From the NCBI GenBank assembly GCA_035651455.1, contig DASRFR010000046.1:1-50525 (forward strand): 50,525 bases of DNA. The letters are read 5' to 3'. The notes beneath the pieces were generated by a model. That model had not been told where the DNA came from. It was given only the letters and a program-made list of their open reading frames with translations, and did not search any database. Positions 8,420-17,423 of this stretch are shown here, one piece after another. Made by a program: the position numbers and the translations under genes. The DNA comes from DASRFR01 sp035651455 (GTDB lineage: Bacteria > Acidobacteriota > Terriglobia > Terriglobales > Acidobacteriaceae). Numbering within the stretch: the first letter of the stretch is position 1; every line of letters begins with the position of its first letter.

Positions 8420-9276
8420 GTAAAAAAAGCAGGCTGCAATTCAGCGGTTTTCGCGGTCGGTTGTGAATTCATCCGGGCAAGGTCAGTCAAGGCGTGGCAC
8501 GAATTGATGTGGCCGCGTGCGCGAAATGCTTATCCGCCCACCTAGGCTGGTGGTCTTCACGTGCAGTCGGGAGGGGCCGTCGATTCGGTACTCGAGTGTA
8601 AGCCTGTTTACAGGAACCGGTCGTTGTTGCAAGATGCTGACCCTGGGCAGTAGACATGCCGAACGGCCGATCGGGTGGATTTTTAATCGAGAAAGTGGAT
8701 CTTAAGAACCTAGTGAGAGAGTTTCCGGACCGCCAGTGTTATTGCAAGAATAATTACAGGCTCTTCACAAGTCCGGCCCGCAAACGCATTGGAGAGCGCC
8801 CAATTTGTAGACGAATGCCGGCATGATCCCATACCAGTTGAAGAGCAGGACCATGCGGGCTACGTCATCCATCTGGCAATCACCCCGACATGATGTGGCT
8901 GCTAGTTTTTTCAGAATTCCCGATTTTTCTGGATCTCCGCCATCTCCATAAGATATGGGCGACTGAGCACCCTGGCTGGATGGGGTGGATCGCTTTCTGA
9001 CCTGATGCAAGCTCAGGTTAATGAGTACCGCCGCGGTCTGAGCAATGAAGCCCGCTTGAAGCTGGAAGTTAAGATATTCCTTATCTGAAGCAACTCGGCG
9101 TACGGCGGCGGGAGATCCACGCCACCACCTTAGATATTCCCAGACGCGTCTTCACTCGCAGTTAAGCGTTCAGTTGGGTTCTGTTTCTCGTTTGTCGGAC
9201 ATTTCCCATGGCTAGCACGCAAATATATTTCGACAACATGCGATTCATAGCTACGGCGGACACCGCGCTTCTCCCG
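8420..9276. other. Intergenic region with no supported gene
   Basis: Both strands carry only short frames. A minus-strand frame at 8765-9010 (81 codons) and a plus-strand open piece near 9000-9087 look faintly coding but match nothing I know. They may be gene relics. The chrB-proximal end holds the promoter of the chr operon. Confidence 0.45.
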
Positions 9277-9681
9277 CTAGCCGTGTTCAACCCGCGCCTT
9301 TATATCCGAGTACGCCGCTTCGATGAGCCTTCTTAACGCCGACTTTGCTGGTGTTCCAGGTTTGAGCTTCACGTGGCGCATGAACTTGCCGGTACCCTGA
9401 AGCAAGCGAGACGGGTCCGGCAGCGATGCGCCTTGAAAGAATCCTACGTTTACATGCGAGGTGAATACATTGACGTAGCCAAAGGCGGCATCTCCCAGGC
9501 ATGCGGTCGGACAGCCGTCATGCAAAAGCTCCCGCACTTCGTCTCCGCAATTTCGCATCACCTCAAACCACTCCTGCGCGATGGCTCCCAATTCACCCGC
9601 ATGCTTCTTCATCCAAATATCGATGGCGGGGTCGTGCTCCACAGCGCCGTTCAATCGGAACAATTCCGCTCTTGTCGTCAT
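9277..9681 (-). CDS. DUF1801 (YdhG/YjbR-like fold) protein
   Basis: The 134-residue protein matches the DUF1801 pattern. An N-terminal helical part is followed by CLGDAAFGYVNVFTSHVNVGFF, then GASLPDPSRLLQGTGKFMRHVKL and a C-terminal helix (RRLIEAAYSDIKARV). Family members are small cytosolic proteins of unknown activity with a frataxin/YjbR-like fold. It stands alone on the minus strand, about 100 bases inside one tRNA-like repeat. The conserved G-F-F-x-G-A-x-L-x-D-P core and full length suggest it is intact. Confidence 0.8.
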   Translation of the reverse strand: MTTRAELFRLNGAVEHDPAIDIWMKKHAGELGAIAQEWFEVMRNCGDEVRELLHDGCPTACLGDAAFGYVNVFTSHVNVGFFQGASLPDPSRLLQGTGKFMRHVKLKPGTPAKSALRRLIEAAYSDIKARVEHG

Positions 9682-10118
9682 GGCTGTTTGAGAGCTATTC
9701 CCGGGTTCCAGTGTGCCACATCGCCGAAAGCAGTAAACCGCAGGTTAGGAACTAAACACTTGCAGGAAGGCTTGCGAAGAGATTGGTTGCGGGGGGATCT
9801 GAACCACCGACCCTTAAGGATGAGTCCAACTAGGATTGTAATTTCAACAACTTACAAAACGCGAGTTGGCTAAAATGTGGTGAGGAACGCCGCGGGAGCA
9901 TGCTTGGACAATGAATCGACAAGCAGGTTCTTAGCACTCACCCGGCTCAACGCCGTGGCTGGGAATTACAGCTCAATGTTCATTAACCCGCTTCCGCCGT
10001 CGTGAGCGAACTCACGGTCCGATCTTCCAGAACTTGGCTCCTCCTCTCCCTGGGATGACTGTTCCCACGCTGTCTTCCTGAGTTACACTTCATGCACTTG
10101 GGGATGGAGTAGGCTCGG
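9682..10118. other. Intergenic region carrying a tRNA-like scar and the leader of the sigma-54 activator
   Basis: No gene is supported. The stretch contains the tRNA 3'-half remnant listed separately. Its distal part leads to the activator start, with a GGAG site 9 bases before the ATG at 10119. Confidence 0.5.
9784..9827 (-). repeat. tRNA 3'-half remnant (initiator-tRNA-like), candidate attachment site
   Basis: Read on the minus strand, this ends in CCCCCGCAACCA, preceded by a T-loop-like GGTTCAGATC and a CTCAT anticodon-like segment. The order matches the 3' half of a bacterial initiator tRNA, with a base or two missing in the T-stem, so it cannot be a working tRNA. The first 13 bases are repeated exactly and in the same orientation at 24957. 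Such 3'-end copies are usual scars of tRNA-targeted integration. Confidence 0.6.
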
Positions 10119-12785
10119 ATGGATGGCTCGGCCGCTACCGAGGATGGCCGGTTATCAGGCGAACGCGCACCCACTGATCGCGCGCGGATCTTGCTTGAAA
10201 TCAACAATGCGATAGTCTCGCACCTTGACCTGGCGCAAGTCCTCAAGTCTGTTTCGACATGCCTGAAACGGGAGATCAAGCACGACTTTGCCACGCTTGC
10301 CCTCTATAACCCGGACAAACACGAACTGCGGCTTCATGCGCTGGACTTCCCAAACGAACAAAGTCTGGTAAAGGAAGGCCAGCTGATACCGCTGGAGGGT
10401 ACGCCGGCAAGCCTGGCGTTTTCTTCCAGGAAGCCGGTGTTGCGGCACCGTCCAGACTTCGACGAATTTCCGGCCGAGATCATGAAAAAGGTCTACGCAA
10501 TCGGGGTGCGGTCTGGTTGTGCCGTGCCGCTGCTTTGTCACGACAAAATCGTAGGCAGCATCGCCTTGGCTAGCTTGCGCGAATCGGCGTTCACTGAAGA
10601 CGACGTGGATCTTCTGATGCAGATCGCGACCCAGATCGCGATTGCCGTAGATAACGCCCAAAACTACCAGAAGGCAATGGTCGCCCAAGAGCAGATGGCT
10701 CGTGAACGGGACCGATCGCAGCTGTTGCTTGAGATTAACAATGCGGTTGTGTCGAATCTGGACTTGAGCGAGCTCCTGAGAGCCATTTCTGCCAGTCTGC
10801 ATCGAGTCATTCACCACGATGCCGCCTTCATCACTCTGTTTGACTCGAACCGGCGTCCAGTACGGGTCCTGGCCTTCGACCTGAAGGCAGAGGGTGTGCC
10901 AGTGGACGAGGCAACCGCGTTTAGGAACTGGCTCGCGATGGAGGCAACTCCAGAGGGAGAAGCAATTCAGACGTGCCGGCCCGTGCTGGTTCGCCATCAA
11001 TCGGAAGTCACACGGTTCTCTGATTCCGCAAAACGGCAGGCGGAAGCGGCTGGTGTGAATTCTGGCTGCGCGATTCCACTCATGGTGCAAGACGAACCAA
11101 TTGGGGCCCTCAGTGTCGTTAGCTTTCGCGACGACGCATTCAGCGCAGAGGACGTAAAGCTTCTCGAGCAGTCTGCGAATCAGATCGCGATCGCAGTCCA
11201 GAATGCATTGAACTTCGAGAGTGCTCGCGAAGCGGAACGCCAGGTCGCTCGAGAGCGGGACCGCTCGAAGCTGCTGCTGGAAATTAATAATGCGCTCGTC
11301 TCCCATTTAGATCTTCGTCAGCTAGTAAACGCGATTTCCTCTACGTTGCGATCCGTCATGCATCAGGACTTCGTGGGACTTGTGATCTACGAGGCGGAGA
11401 CCCGCGACTTTGCGGCGCACGCATTGAGTTGGGGCTCGGGTGTTCCCTTTGAAGGAACGCAGTTCAAGCCGGAAGGCACCATCGCGGGGATGGCGTTCGA
11501 TCTCGATGCGCCAGTCTACACTCCTTTTCCTGACATAGAGCGCTTTCCATCTCCCGCGACGCGGCGACTTTTCGACCTGGGACTCAAATCCATGTACGCG
11601 CTGCCGCTGAAAGTGCATGGCCGGAAGCTCGGGGTTGTGGCGTTCGCCAGTGCTCGTGAGAATGCATGGTCAGAGGCTGAGCTGGAGTTATTTCAGGAAG
11701 TCGCGAAGCAAGTTGCTCTGGCATCGGCAAACGCGATTTCTGTGCGGGACTTGGAGGCTTTTAAGGACAAGCTGGCGCAGGAGAAACTCTACCTGGAAGA
11801 CGAGATTCGCAACGAACTGAATTTCGAGGAGATTGTTGGGCACAGTCCCGCGCTGAAGCACGTGCTGAAATTGGTAGAGACGGTTGCGGAGAGCGACTCA
11901 ACTGTGCTGTTGCTTGGTGAAACGGGCACAGGAAAAGAGTTGATCGCGCGTGCGGTGCACGAGCACAGCCGTCGCAAATCGAGAACGTTTGTGAAGCTGA
12001 ACTGCGCAGCGATCCCAACGGGACTCCTTGAAAGTGAGTTGTTCGGGCACGAAAAGGGAGCATTCACCGGCGCCATCGCGCAGAAGATCGGCCGACTGGA
12101 ATTGGCAGACCAGGGGACTCTGTTTCTCGACGAGGTCGGCGACATCCCCGTGGAAATACAGCCTAAGTTGCTGCGTGCTTTGCAGGAGCGCGAGTTCGAG
12201 CGTCTGGGGAGCACGCATACCAAAAAAGTCAATGTGCGCCTGGTGGCGGCAACAAACCGAAATCTGGAAAAGATGATTGAGGAACGTCAGTTTCGCAGTG
12301 ACCTTTATTACCGGCTGAACGTTTTCCCGATCCACATTCCCTCCCTACGGGAGAGGCCAGACGACATTCCGTTACTGGTTCGTTATTTCGCGGAGAAATT
12401 TTCGCGCCAAATGCAAAAACGGATCGAATCGATTCCGACAGAAACGATGACCAGACTGCAGCAATGGCATTGGCCGGGAAACGTCCGAGAGCTTGAAAAT
12501 CTGGTTGAAAGAGCAGTCATTCTCAGCACTGGAAGCGTGCTCCAGGTTCCAATGCCAGAAGTCAAACAGTCCGCGGTGACTGTTCCTACCGCTGCCGAAC
12601 CTGCACCTCCCGAAGACGGCGACCGCGAAAGCATTGTCAAGATCTTGCGGGAAACCGGCGGTATGCTCGGGGGCCCAAATGGTGCGGCAGTCCGGCTCGG
12701 AGTTAAACGGACTACCCTGCAGTACAAGATCAAGAAGCTGGGCATCACTCGTGCTGACTGGTGGCCTACACCCCCCTCCTCGTAA
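10119..12785 (+). CDS. Sigma-54-dependent transcriptional activator with three GAF domains (FhlA-like)
   Basis: The 888-residue cytosolic regulator has three GAF sensor domains (about residues 35-175, 208-350 and 383-525), each introduced by a repeated linker of the form ERDRS-LLLEINNA-VS. Next comes the AAA+ sigma-54 interaction domain, with Walker A GETGTGKE at 600-607, the sigma-54-contacting GAFTGA loop at 647-652, Walker B TLFLDEVGDI and the arginine-finger region FRSDLYYRLNVFPI. A Fis-type helix-turn-helix closes it (GPNGAAVRLGVKRTTLQYKIKKLG). All motifs are intact. The GAF domains should bind a small ligand, not identifiable here. Inverted repeats and a GG-N10-GC promoter directly downstream suggest it controls the following plus-strand genes. 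Confidence 0.95.
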   Translation: MDGSAATEDGRLSGERAPTDRARILLEINNAIVSHLDLAQVLKSVSTCLKREIKHDFATLALYNPDKHELRLHALDFPNEQSLVKEGQLIPLEGTPASLAFSSRKPVLRHRPDFDEFPAEIMKKVYAIGVRSGCAVPLLCHDKIVGSIALASLRESAFTEDDVDLLMQIATQIAIAVDNAQNYQKAMVAQEQMARERDRSQLLLEINNAVVSNLDLSELLRAISASLHRVIHHDAAFITLFDSNRRPVRVLAFDLKAEGVPVDEATAFRNWLAMEATPEGEAIQTCRPVLVRHQSEVTRFSDSAKRQAEAAGVNSGCAIPLMVQDEPIGALSVVSFRDDAFSAEDVKLLEQSANQIAIAVQNALNFESAREAERQVARERDRSKLLLEINNALVSHLDLRQLVNAISSTLRSVMHQDFVGLVIYEAETRDFAAHALSWGSGVPFEGTQFKPEGTIAGMAFDLDAPVYTPFPDIERFPSPATRRLFDLGLKSMYALPLKVHGRKLGVVAFASARENAWSEAELELFQEVAKQVALASANAISVRDLEAFKDKLAQEKLYLEDEIRNELNFEEIVGHSPALKHVLKLVETVAESDSTVLLLGETGTGKELIARAVHEHSRRKSRTFVKLNCAAIPTGLLESELFGHEKGAFTGAIAQKIGRLELADQGTLFLDEVGDIPVEIQPKLLRALQEREFERLGSTHTKKVNVRLVAATNRNLEKMIEERQFRSDLYYRLNVFPIHIPSLRERPDDIPLLVRYFAEKFSRQMQKRIESIPTETMTRLQQWHWPGNVRELENLVERAVILSTGSVLQVPMPEVKQSAVTVPTAAEPAPPEDGDRESIVKILRETGGMLGGPNGAAVRLGVKRTTLQYKIKKLGITRADWWPTPPSS

Positions 12786-12828
12786 GCAGAACATCAAATT
12801 ACCCGCGACCACACCCTGCCTCGTCTGC

Positions 12829-12890
12829 GTGCCCAAACTGGTGCCCAATTGGGCACCGTGCCGAATCGCTGCTCGGGAGAAGTTCGGCAC
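12829..12890. promoter_or_regulatory. Cluster of inverted repeats, candidate enhancer (UAS) for the sigma-54 activator
   Basis: The block GTGCC(C/G)AA or its complement occurs five times in 62 bases. There is a single copy at 12829, a perfect 18-bp palindrome at 12840-12857, and an 8-bp inverted pair at 12858-12865 and 12883-12890. It begins 44 bases after the activator gene and lies 85-150 bases upstream of a -24/-12-like element. That is the usual enhancer distance for sigma-54 activators. No T-run follows, so a terminator role is less likely. Confidence 0.55.
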
Positions 12891-12974
12891 GGCTGGCACG
12901 ACGCAAACACGCCACTTCTACGAAGATTCCAGCAAATCAAATACTTCGCTCACTTCTTTGCTCTGAATTGAGTA

Positions 12975-12990
12975 TGGCAAAGCAAGTGCC
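12975..12990 (+). promoter_or_regulatory. Candidate sigma-54 promoter (-24/-12)
   Basis: TGGCAAAGCAAGTGCC has GG and GC separated by exactly 10 bases and keeps TGGCA of the -24 element and TGC of the -12 element. Predicted transcription start is near 13000. It lies between the inverted-repeat cluster and the STAS gene. Confidence 0.5.
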
Positions 12991-13001
12991 TTAGTCAGGA
13001 C

Positions 13002-13217
13002 ATGATTACGCGAACTGTAGAGACGGACGAAACGAGCTATCGACGGTGTTGCACGCGCGAGCAGGCCCGAGAGTTCTTGGAAGGACTTCGCGAAGCATAC
13101 CAGTCGCTCCCACCAACTGGTCGTAGCCTGGTGAAGTGCATTATCCAAGACTCGGCACGAAGAAACAGCATGGTGGAGGGTTACGAGGAGAAAGAATGCT
13201 GCGAATTAGCGTGCTGA
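13002..13217 (+). CDS. Doubtful small open frame, 71 codons
   Basis: This frame encodes an Arg/Glu-rich peptide with four Cys and no recognisable family. There is no clear ribosome binding site; if the sigma-54 promoter call is right, its ATG would sit at the very start of the mRNA. It overlaps the STAS gene by 22 bases. It could be a leaderless small protein or simply part of the leader. I recognise no function. Confidence 0.25.
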   Translation: MITRTVETDETSYRRCCTREQAREFLEGLREAYQSLPPTGRSLVKCIIQDSARRNSMVEGYEEKECCELAC

Positions 13218-13504
13218 ACGAGGCGGGCATGAGTCGCTTGAAATTGGAAGGCAAGCTGGCGCACGAGTGGGTTCAGGAAGCAAGGAAAGCATGGGGAACC
13301 ATGGAAAGCATGAACGGACACACGGATGTTGTTGTCGACCTCTTGGGCATTTCATTCGTGGACGATGCAGGTCATCAGCTTCTGGCAGAGATGCGACACG
13401 CCGGAGCAGAGCTGATCGGATCAGGGCCGCTGGTGTCAGCCTTGATTGAGGAAATCGAGGACGCGGAGTCCGTGACGGCCCAGGACAAACCAAACGGCAA
13501 GTAG
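13196..13504 (+). CDS. STAS-domain protein (anti-sigma factor antagonist-like)
   Basis: The 102-residue protein has the STAS fold pattern: an N-terminal strand pair (LRISVLNEAGMSRLKLEGKL), the core VVVDLLGISFVDDAGHQLLAEMRHAGAELIG, and a terminal helix. Spo IIAA-type STAS proteins have a phosphorylatable Ser at the loop before the second helix. Here that stretch reads FVDDAGHQLL, with no Ser or Thr at the expected site, so regulation by phosphorylation is doubtful. The start has GAGGAGAAAGA just upstream. It precedes the sigma-like gene by 30 bases, which fits a regulatory pair. Confidence 0.75.
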   Translation: MLRISVLNEAGMSRLKLEGKLAHEWVQEARKAWGTMESMNGHTDVVVDLLGISFVDDAGHQLLAEMRHAGAELIGSGPLVSALIEEIEDAESVTAQDKPNGK

Positions 13505-13534
13505 CCGAACCACTAAGAAACATCGAGGAAAGAA

Positions 13535-14105
13535 ATGAATTCCCGCTTACTACAGGATAGGTGTGCCACGAGCGACTGCGTCGAACTCTTTACGAACTCA
13601 GCCCACCCATTGCAATGGCTCTGCTCCACGCTAACTGGCGACAAAGCGCTCAGCGATCGAGTGGTTGAGGCCGCACTGGAGCAGTCGCTGAAGGGGGCGG
13701 ACCGAGTCTTTCGCGAGTGGATGGTGAGCTGGGCACGACGGCTGATCATCAAGGCCCTGTGCCGAGATCGTGAAACCCCGGCTGTCGGCTGCGTCCGATG
13801 AATTCCAGCAGATGTTCCCGATGAGACCACAGGCAATAGATCGGGACCGCGTCGAGGCCCTGGTTAATGTCCCATCCTCGATTTTACAGAGCTGGCTTCT
13901 GCAGCTGGAACCGCTTTGCCGTTTTGTCTTTGTCTTGCGGGCCATTGAGGGATACACACGGCGCGACACGTCGTTGCTGCTGAATGCCGATGACAGCCTT
14001 TGTGAGTGGGCGTACGTATGCGCACTAGAGACGATGGAAGCATTTTGCGGGACGAATACCGCCTGTCGGCATTCGGCATTTGAAACGGATCAGAATTTTG
14101 TCTAA
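13535..14105 (+). pseudogene. ECF sigma-like gene split by a frameshift
   Basis: Two overlapping frames look like the two halves of one small sigma-70-family protein. The first (13535-13801, start with AGGAAAGAA upstream) has a region-2-like stretch (LTGDKALSDRVVEAALEQSL ... FREWMVSWARRLIIKAL). The second (open past 13770, stop at 14105) has a region-4-like stretch (LEPLCRFVFVLRAIEGYTRRDTSLLLN). The first frame ends in CRDRETPAVGCVR while the second runs through EIVKPRLSAAS across the same bases. A single-base slip near 13760-13800 would join them. Alternatives are programmed frameshifting or two coupled small proteins; the second frame has only a GTG (13770) as start. Confidence 0.6.
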
Positions 14106-14147
14106 CCCAGACCGGAAATTAAAACAAAGAACACCTGGAGATGAACT

Positions 14148-14927
14148 ATGAAGTCACACTTCGCACGTAACATCAGCGGCCACCGCCATTTGAGTCAGGC
14201 GACATGGACCCGTCAACTTTCACTCGTAATCTTCGCAGCATTTCTCCTGGTTCCGTTTTGCATGGGCCAGGGCGGAGATGCAAACAACCAGAAACCGACG
14301 CTTTCTCAAGTCGACAAAAACAAGGTCATCTACGTAAGAGACTTTGAGCTCGATCCCAATAACTTCACACAGGATAAAGGTGGCATCACCGGCAAAGGAT
14401 ATCTGATACCCCCTCCGCCCGGAAGTTTCTTGCGGAGAAAGCGTCAGGATCCGACGATCGCAGCACACAAGCTGATTCGCCTGATGTCGGAAAGCCTGGT
14501 CGCGGACCTGCAGAAAGCGGGCTTTACGGCTCGCCGCTTGTCGGTCTTTGAAGATTCTCCGGCCGAGGGCCTGATTATGACTGGCGTTTTTACCGAACTC
14601 AACGAGGGCAACCAGATGCGACGGGCGCTGCTCGGCTTTGGATCTGGCAAAGCAAAAATGCAGCTTTACGTCATGTTGGCAGACGCCTCCCAAGGCGAAC
14701 AGCGTCTTTATGAAACCTCGACGCAGAAGAACAGCGGCAAGATGCCGGGTTCGGAGATCGCGATTAACCCGTATGTCGGCGCGGCTGGGTTTGTGGCGAG
14801 GTTTGGGATGACCAAGAATGCTCCGGAAAAGATGGTCAAGAAGACGGCTTCCAAGATCACTGCGCAGGTGGCTGAAAAACTCAACGCCGGTTCTTCGCCG
14901 AACGTAGAGGCGTGTAGTCGCCATTAA
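14148..14927 (+). CDS. Exported DUF4410 protein
   Basis: The 259-residue protein starts with a basic stretch and a hydrophobic signal segment (LSLVIFAAFLLVPFCMGQ), placed rather late at residues 24-41. The mature part begins KVIYVRDFELDPNNF, typical of DUF4410, a periplasmic or lipoprotein-like domain of unknown function. It ends with ASKITAQVAEKLNAG, the usual C-terminal helix. A GGAG site lies 8 bases before the ATG. It sits between the split sigma-like gene and NDH-2, all on the plus strand with short gaps. Confidence 0.82.
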   Translation: MKSHFARNISGHRHLSQATWTRQLSLVIFAAFLLVPFCMGQGGDANNQKPTLSQVDKNKVIYVRDFELDPNNFTQDKGGITGKGYLIPPPPGSFLRRKRQDPTIAAHKLIRLMSESLVADLQKAGFTARRLSVFEDSPAEGLIMTGVFTELNEGNQMRRALLGFGSGKAKMQLYVMLADASQGEQRLYETSTQKNSGKMPGSEIAINPYVGAAGFVARFGMTKNAPEKMVKKTASKITAQVAEKLNAGSSPNVEACSRH

Positions 14928-14982
14928 TGCTCAATGTCTGAATACGTGGTCGGCTATCGAAACAGCAAAAAGAGGCACGGAA

Positions 14983-16332
14983 ATGAAGAAAACAATCATA
15001 CAGCGCAAGTCCGCTGCGAGTGCAGAAGTCGCCGGCAGAACGAGAATCGTGATTCTAGGCGGCGGCTTCGCAGGCGTGACTCTGGCCCAAGAGCTGGAAA
15101 GCCTCACCGACGAAGGGGTAGAAGTGGTCCTGCTCTCCAGTGAGAACCACCTCGTGTTCAGCCCGCTTCTCGCCGAAGCAGTTGGACGTGAAATCTCGCC
15201 GCTTCACGTGGTCGTTCCAGGGCGGCAAATGGTTCGTCGCACTCAATGGCTGACCGCAAGGGCGACTTCCATCGATCGCCTCGCAAACCAAGTCCACTAT
15301 GTGTCGGCCGGGGGTGAGCAGGGCGCTCTGTCCTATGACCAGCTCGTGATTGCGTGTGGATCGATCGTGGATCTCAGCATCATTCCCGGTCTAAGCAGGC
15401 ACGCATATCCGCTGAAAACTTTGGGAGATGCAGTGTTCTTGACCAACAGCCTGATCGGAAAGCTCGAAGGGGCTTCGATGAAGACGGATCGAGAGGAGCG
15501 TCGCCGCCTTTTGAAGGTTGTGGTCATTGGCGGGGGTTTCAGCGGCGTAGAAGTAGCGGGGGCGATCAACGATCTACTGAAGCGCGCACTCCGCTTCTAT
15601 CCACGGCTTCAGAACGACGTTATTCGCATCGTTCTGTTGCACCGGGGTGAGCGCATCGTTCCGGAACTGCATACCGAATCGCTATCAACATTTGCACTCC
15701 ACAAGCTACGTGCCCGCGGAATTGAAATTCGTCTGAATACCGACGCAAAGGAGATCAAAGGGCGCCAGGTCGTGCTCGCATCAGGAGAAGAGATCGAGGC
15801 GGAGACGGTAGTTTGCACCGTGGGTAACACGACGAATCCATTGCTGAACACGCTTGAAGTTCCTCTTGAGATGGGCCGGCTTAAGACAGCGCCGGATATG
15901 AGATTAGCTCAGGGCGGCAATGTCTGGGCGCTCGGAGATAGCGCCGCTGTACCGAATGCATGGGACGGCAAGCCGAGTCCGCCAACCGCGCAGTTTGCGA
16001 TGCGCCAAGCGAAGCAGCTTGCTGCAAATCTCGCACGCGTATTGCGCGGTCAGGAAACTCGTCCGTTTTCGTATCGGCCGCTTGGGATGATGGCGTCCAT
16101 TGGCCATCACAATGCCGTGGCCGAGATATGCGGTTTTCACTTCTCCGGCGTTGTCGGCTGGCTTCTCTGGCGAAGTGTTTACCTGGCGAAGATGCCCACG
16201 CACCTGCGGAAGGTCGAAGTAGCCATTGACTGGGCCTGGAGCGCGCTCTTTAGCCCCAACATTGTGCAAGTGCACATGTCCCGAACGCCAGAGCGGACAA
16301 CAGACTCGGTTCAACTTGTGAGCACGCTGTAA
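14983..16332 (+). CDS. Type II NADH dehydrogenase-like FAD oxidoreductase
   Basis: The 449-residue flavoprotein has an FAD-binding Rossmann motif (RIVILGGGFAGVTLAQEL) and an NAD(P)H-binding one (KVVVIGGGFSGVEVAGAI). It also has the second FAD signature NVWALGDSAAVPN and the quinone-side motif PTAQFAMRQAKQLAANL. The C-terminal part (FHFSGVVGWLLWRSVYLAKMP) is the amphipathic membrane-associating region of NDH-2. The expected role is non-proton-pumping NADH:quinone electron transfer at the inner membrane. A 20-residue N-terminal extension precedes the first strand. It is 20 bases upstream of the HlyD gene and probably in the same operon. Confidence 0.9.
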   Translation: MKKTIIQRKSAASAEVAGRTRIVILGGGFAGVTLAQELESLTDEGVEVVLLSSENHLVFSPLLAEAVGREISPLHVVVPGRQMVRRTQWLTARATSIDRLANQVHYVSAGGEQGALSYDQLVIACGSIVDLSIIPGLSRHAYPLKTLGDAVFLTNSLIGKLEGASMKTDREERRRLLKVVVIGGGFSGVEVAGAINDLLKRALRFYPRLQNDVIRIVLLHRGERIVPELHTESLSTFALHKLRARGIEIRLNTDAKEIKGRQVVLASGEEIEAETVVCTVGNTTNPLLNTLEVPLEMGRLKTAPDMRLAQGGNVWALGDSAAVPNAWDGKPSPPTAQFAMRQAKQLAANLARVLRGQETRPFSYRPLGMMASIGHHNAVAEICGFHFSGVVGWLLWRSVYLAKMPTHLRKVEVAIDWAWSALFSPNIVQVHMSRTPERTTDSVQLVSTL

Positions 16333-16352
16333 CGACAGTCGAGGTCTTAATT

Positions 16353-17423
16353 ATGAAAAGGAAAATCGCAGTGATTGTGGCGGTGCTGATAGTCGGGGGA
16401 TTCAGCGCCGGATTCGCCTGGAAGAGCCGCGGTCGTGATTCCTTGACTGTGTCCGGAACGCTTGAGGCCCGGAATATCAGCATAGGGTCGAAGGTGGGCG
16501 GCCGCGTGAGCCGCGTGCTGGTCCGCGAAGGCGATCATGTGGAGGCCAACCAGCTTCTGGTCGTCTTTGAAAGTTCCGAGCTAGAAGGCCAGCTTATACA
16601 GGCCAGGGGACGGGTGGAAGCAGCGCATGCAAATTTGTCCAAGATGCTGCGCGGATCGCGTCCTGAAGAAATCGCCGAAGCTAACGCTGCTTCAAACGGC
16701 TATCGCGAGGCCGAACTCGCGCAAGCGCAAGCCGAACTGGAACGCGCGCGCACGGAAGAAGCGAATGCAGAGCGGGAATTGAAGCGCACCGAGGTGTTGA
16801 CTGACGGTGGCGCAATGTCTCAGCAGTCGCTCGACAATGCGCGAGACCGGGTTCGTGCAGCGCATGCTCTCGTCAATTCTCAGATTAACGCCGTTGCGGC
16901 AGCCCAAGGGCGGTTGAATGCGGCAAAAGCGGTGTCCGACAAGGCGCAGCGCGGATTCCGGTCTGAAGACATCGAGGCAGCACGCGCCGAGTTGACCCTA
17001 GCTGAAGGTCAGCTGAAGGAAACTGAAGCGCGATGGGCCGAGCGCGAAGTGCGCTCTCCGGCCGCCGCCATCGTCGAGACTATGGATCTCCGCCCAGGAG
17101 ATTTGCTAACCGCGAACTCGCCACTGGCGCAGCTGCTCGAGGCCGACCAGCTTTACCTCATGGTGTATGTGCCTGAAACGCAGATCGGGAATGTGCAAAT
17201 CGGCAAAGCTGCGCAGGTCCGCCTCGACACGCTCCCGGGGCGAACATTCCAGGCTCATGTGGAGCAAATTAGGCAGCAGTCGGAGTTTTTGCCGCGGAAC
17301 GTTGAGACGAAAGAGGAGCGGGTCCACCAAGTAATCGGCGTGAAGCTACGCGTAGAAAACACTGACAACCGACTGCGCGCCGGCATCAGCGCAGATGTGC
17401 AATTCGCAACGGAGGCAGAGTGA
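16353..17423 (+). CDS. HlyD-family periplasmic adaptor of an ABC exporter (YbhG-like)
   Basis: The 356-residue protein is anchored by one N-terminal membrane segment (IAVIVAVLIVGGFSAGFAW). A biotinyl-lipoyl half-motif (ISIGSKVGGRVSRVLVREGDHVEANQ) comes next, then a long Ala/Glu/Arg-rich coiled-coil hairpin (about residues 75-220). The second lipoyl half and a beta-barrel domain follow (VRSPAAAIVETMDLRPGD ... YVPETQIGNVQIGKAAQVRL). This is the membrane-fusion subunit linking an inner-membrane ABC pump to the outer membrane. Its stop codon overlaps the ATG of the ATPase gene (TGATG at 17421-17425). It resembles YbhG of the YbhGFSR exporter. Confidence 0.93.
   Translation: MKRKIAVIVAVLIVGGFSAGFAWKSRGRDSLTVSGTLEARNISIGSKVGGRVSRVLVREGDHVEANQLLVVFESSELEGQLIQARGRVEAAHANLSKMLRGSRPEEIAEANAASNGYREAELAQAQAELERARTEEANAERELKRTEVLTDGGAMSQQSLDNARDRVRAAHALVNSQINAVAAAQGRLNAAKAVSDKAQRGFRSEDIEAARAELTLAEGQLKETEARWAEREVRSPAAAIVETMDLRPGDLLTANSPLAQLLEADQLYLMVYVPETQIGNVQIGKAAQVRLDTLPGRTFQAHVEQIRQQSEFLPRNVETKEERVHQVIGVKLRVENTDNRLRAGISADVQFATEAE

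Noticed and set aside
8765..9010. 81-codon minus-strand frame near the chr operon
   Set aside because: No family resemblance or ribosome binding site; kept only as a possible relic in the gap entry.
9784..9827. Functional tRNA gene
   Set aside because: Only the 3' half is present and the T-stem is short by a base or two; no 5' acceptor, D-arm or full anticodon stem is found.
12840..12857. 18-bp palindrome read as terminator of the sigma-54 activator
   Set aside because: No T-run follows, and the same half-site recurs nearby on both sides, which fits protein-binding sites better.
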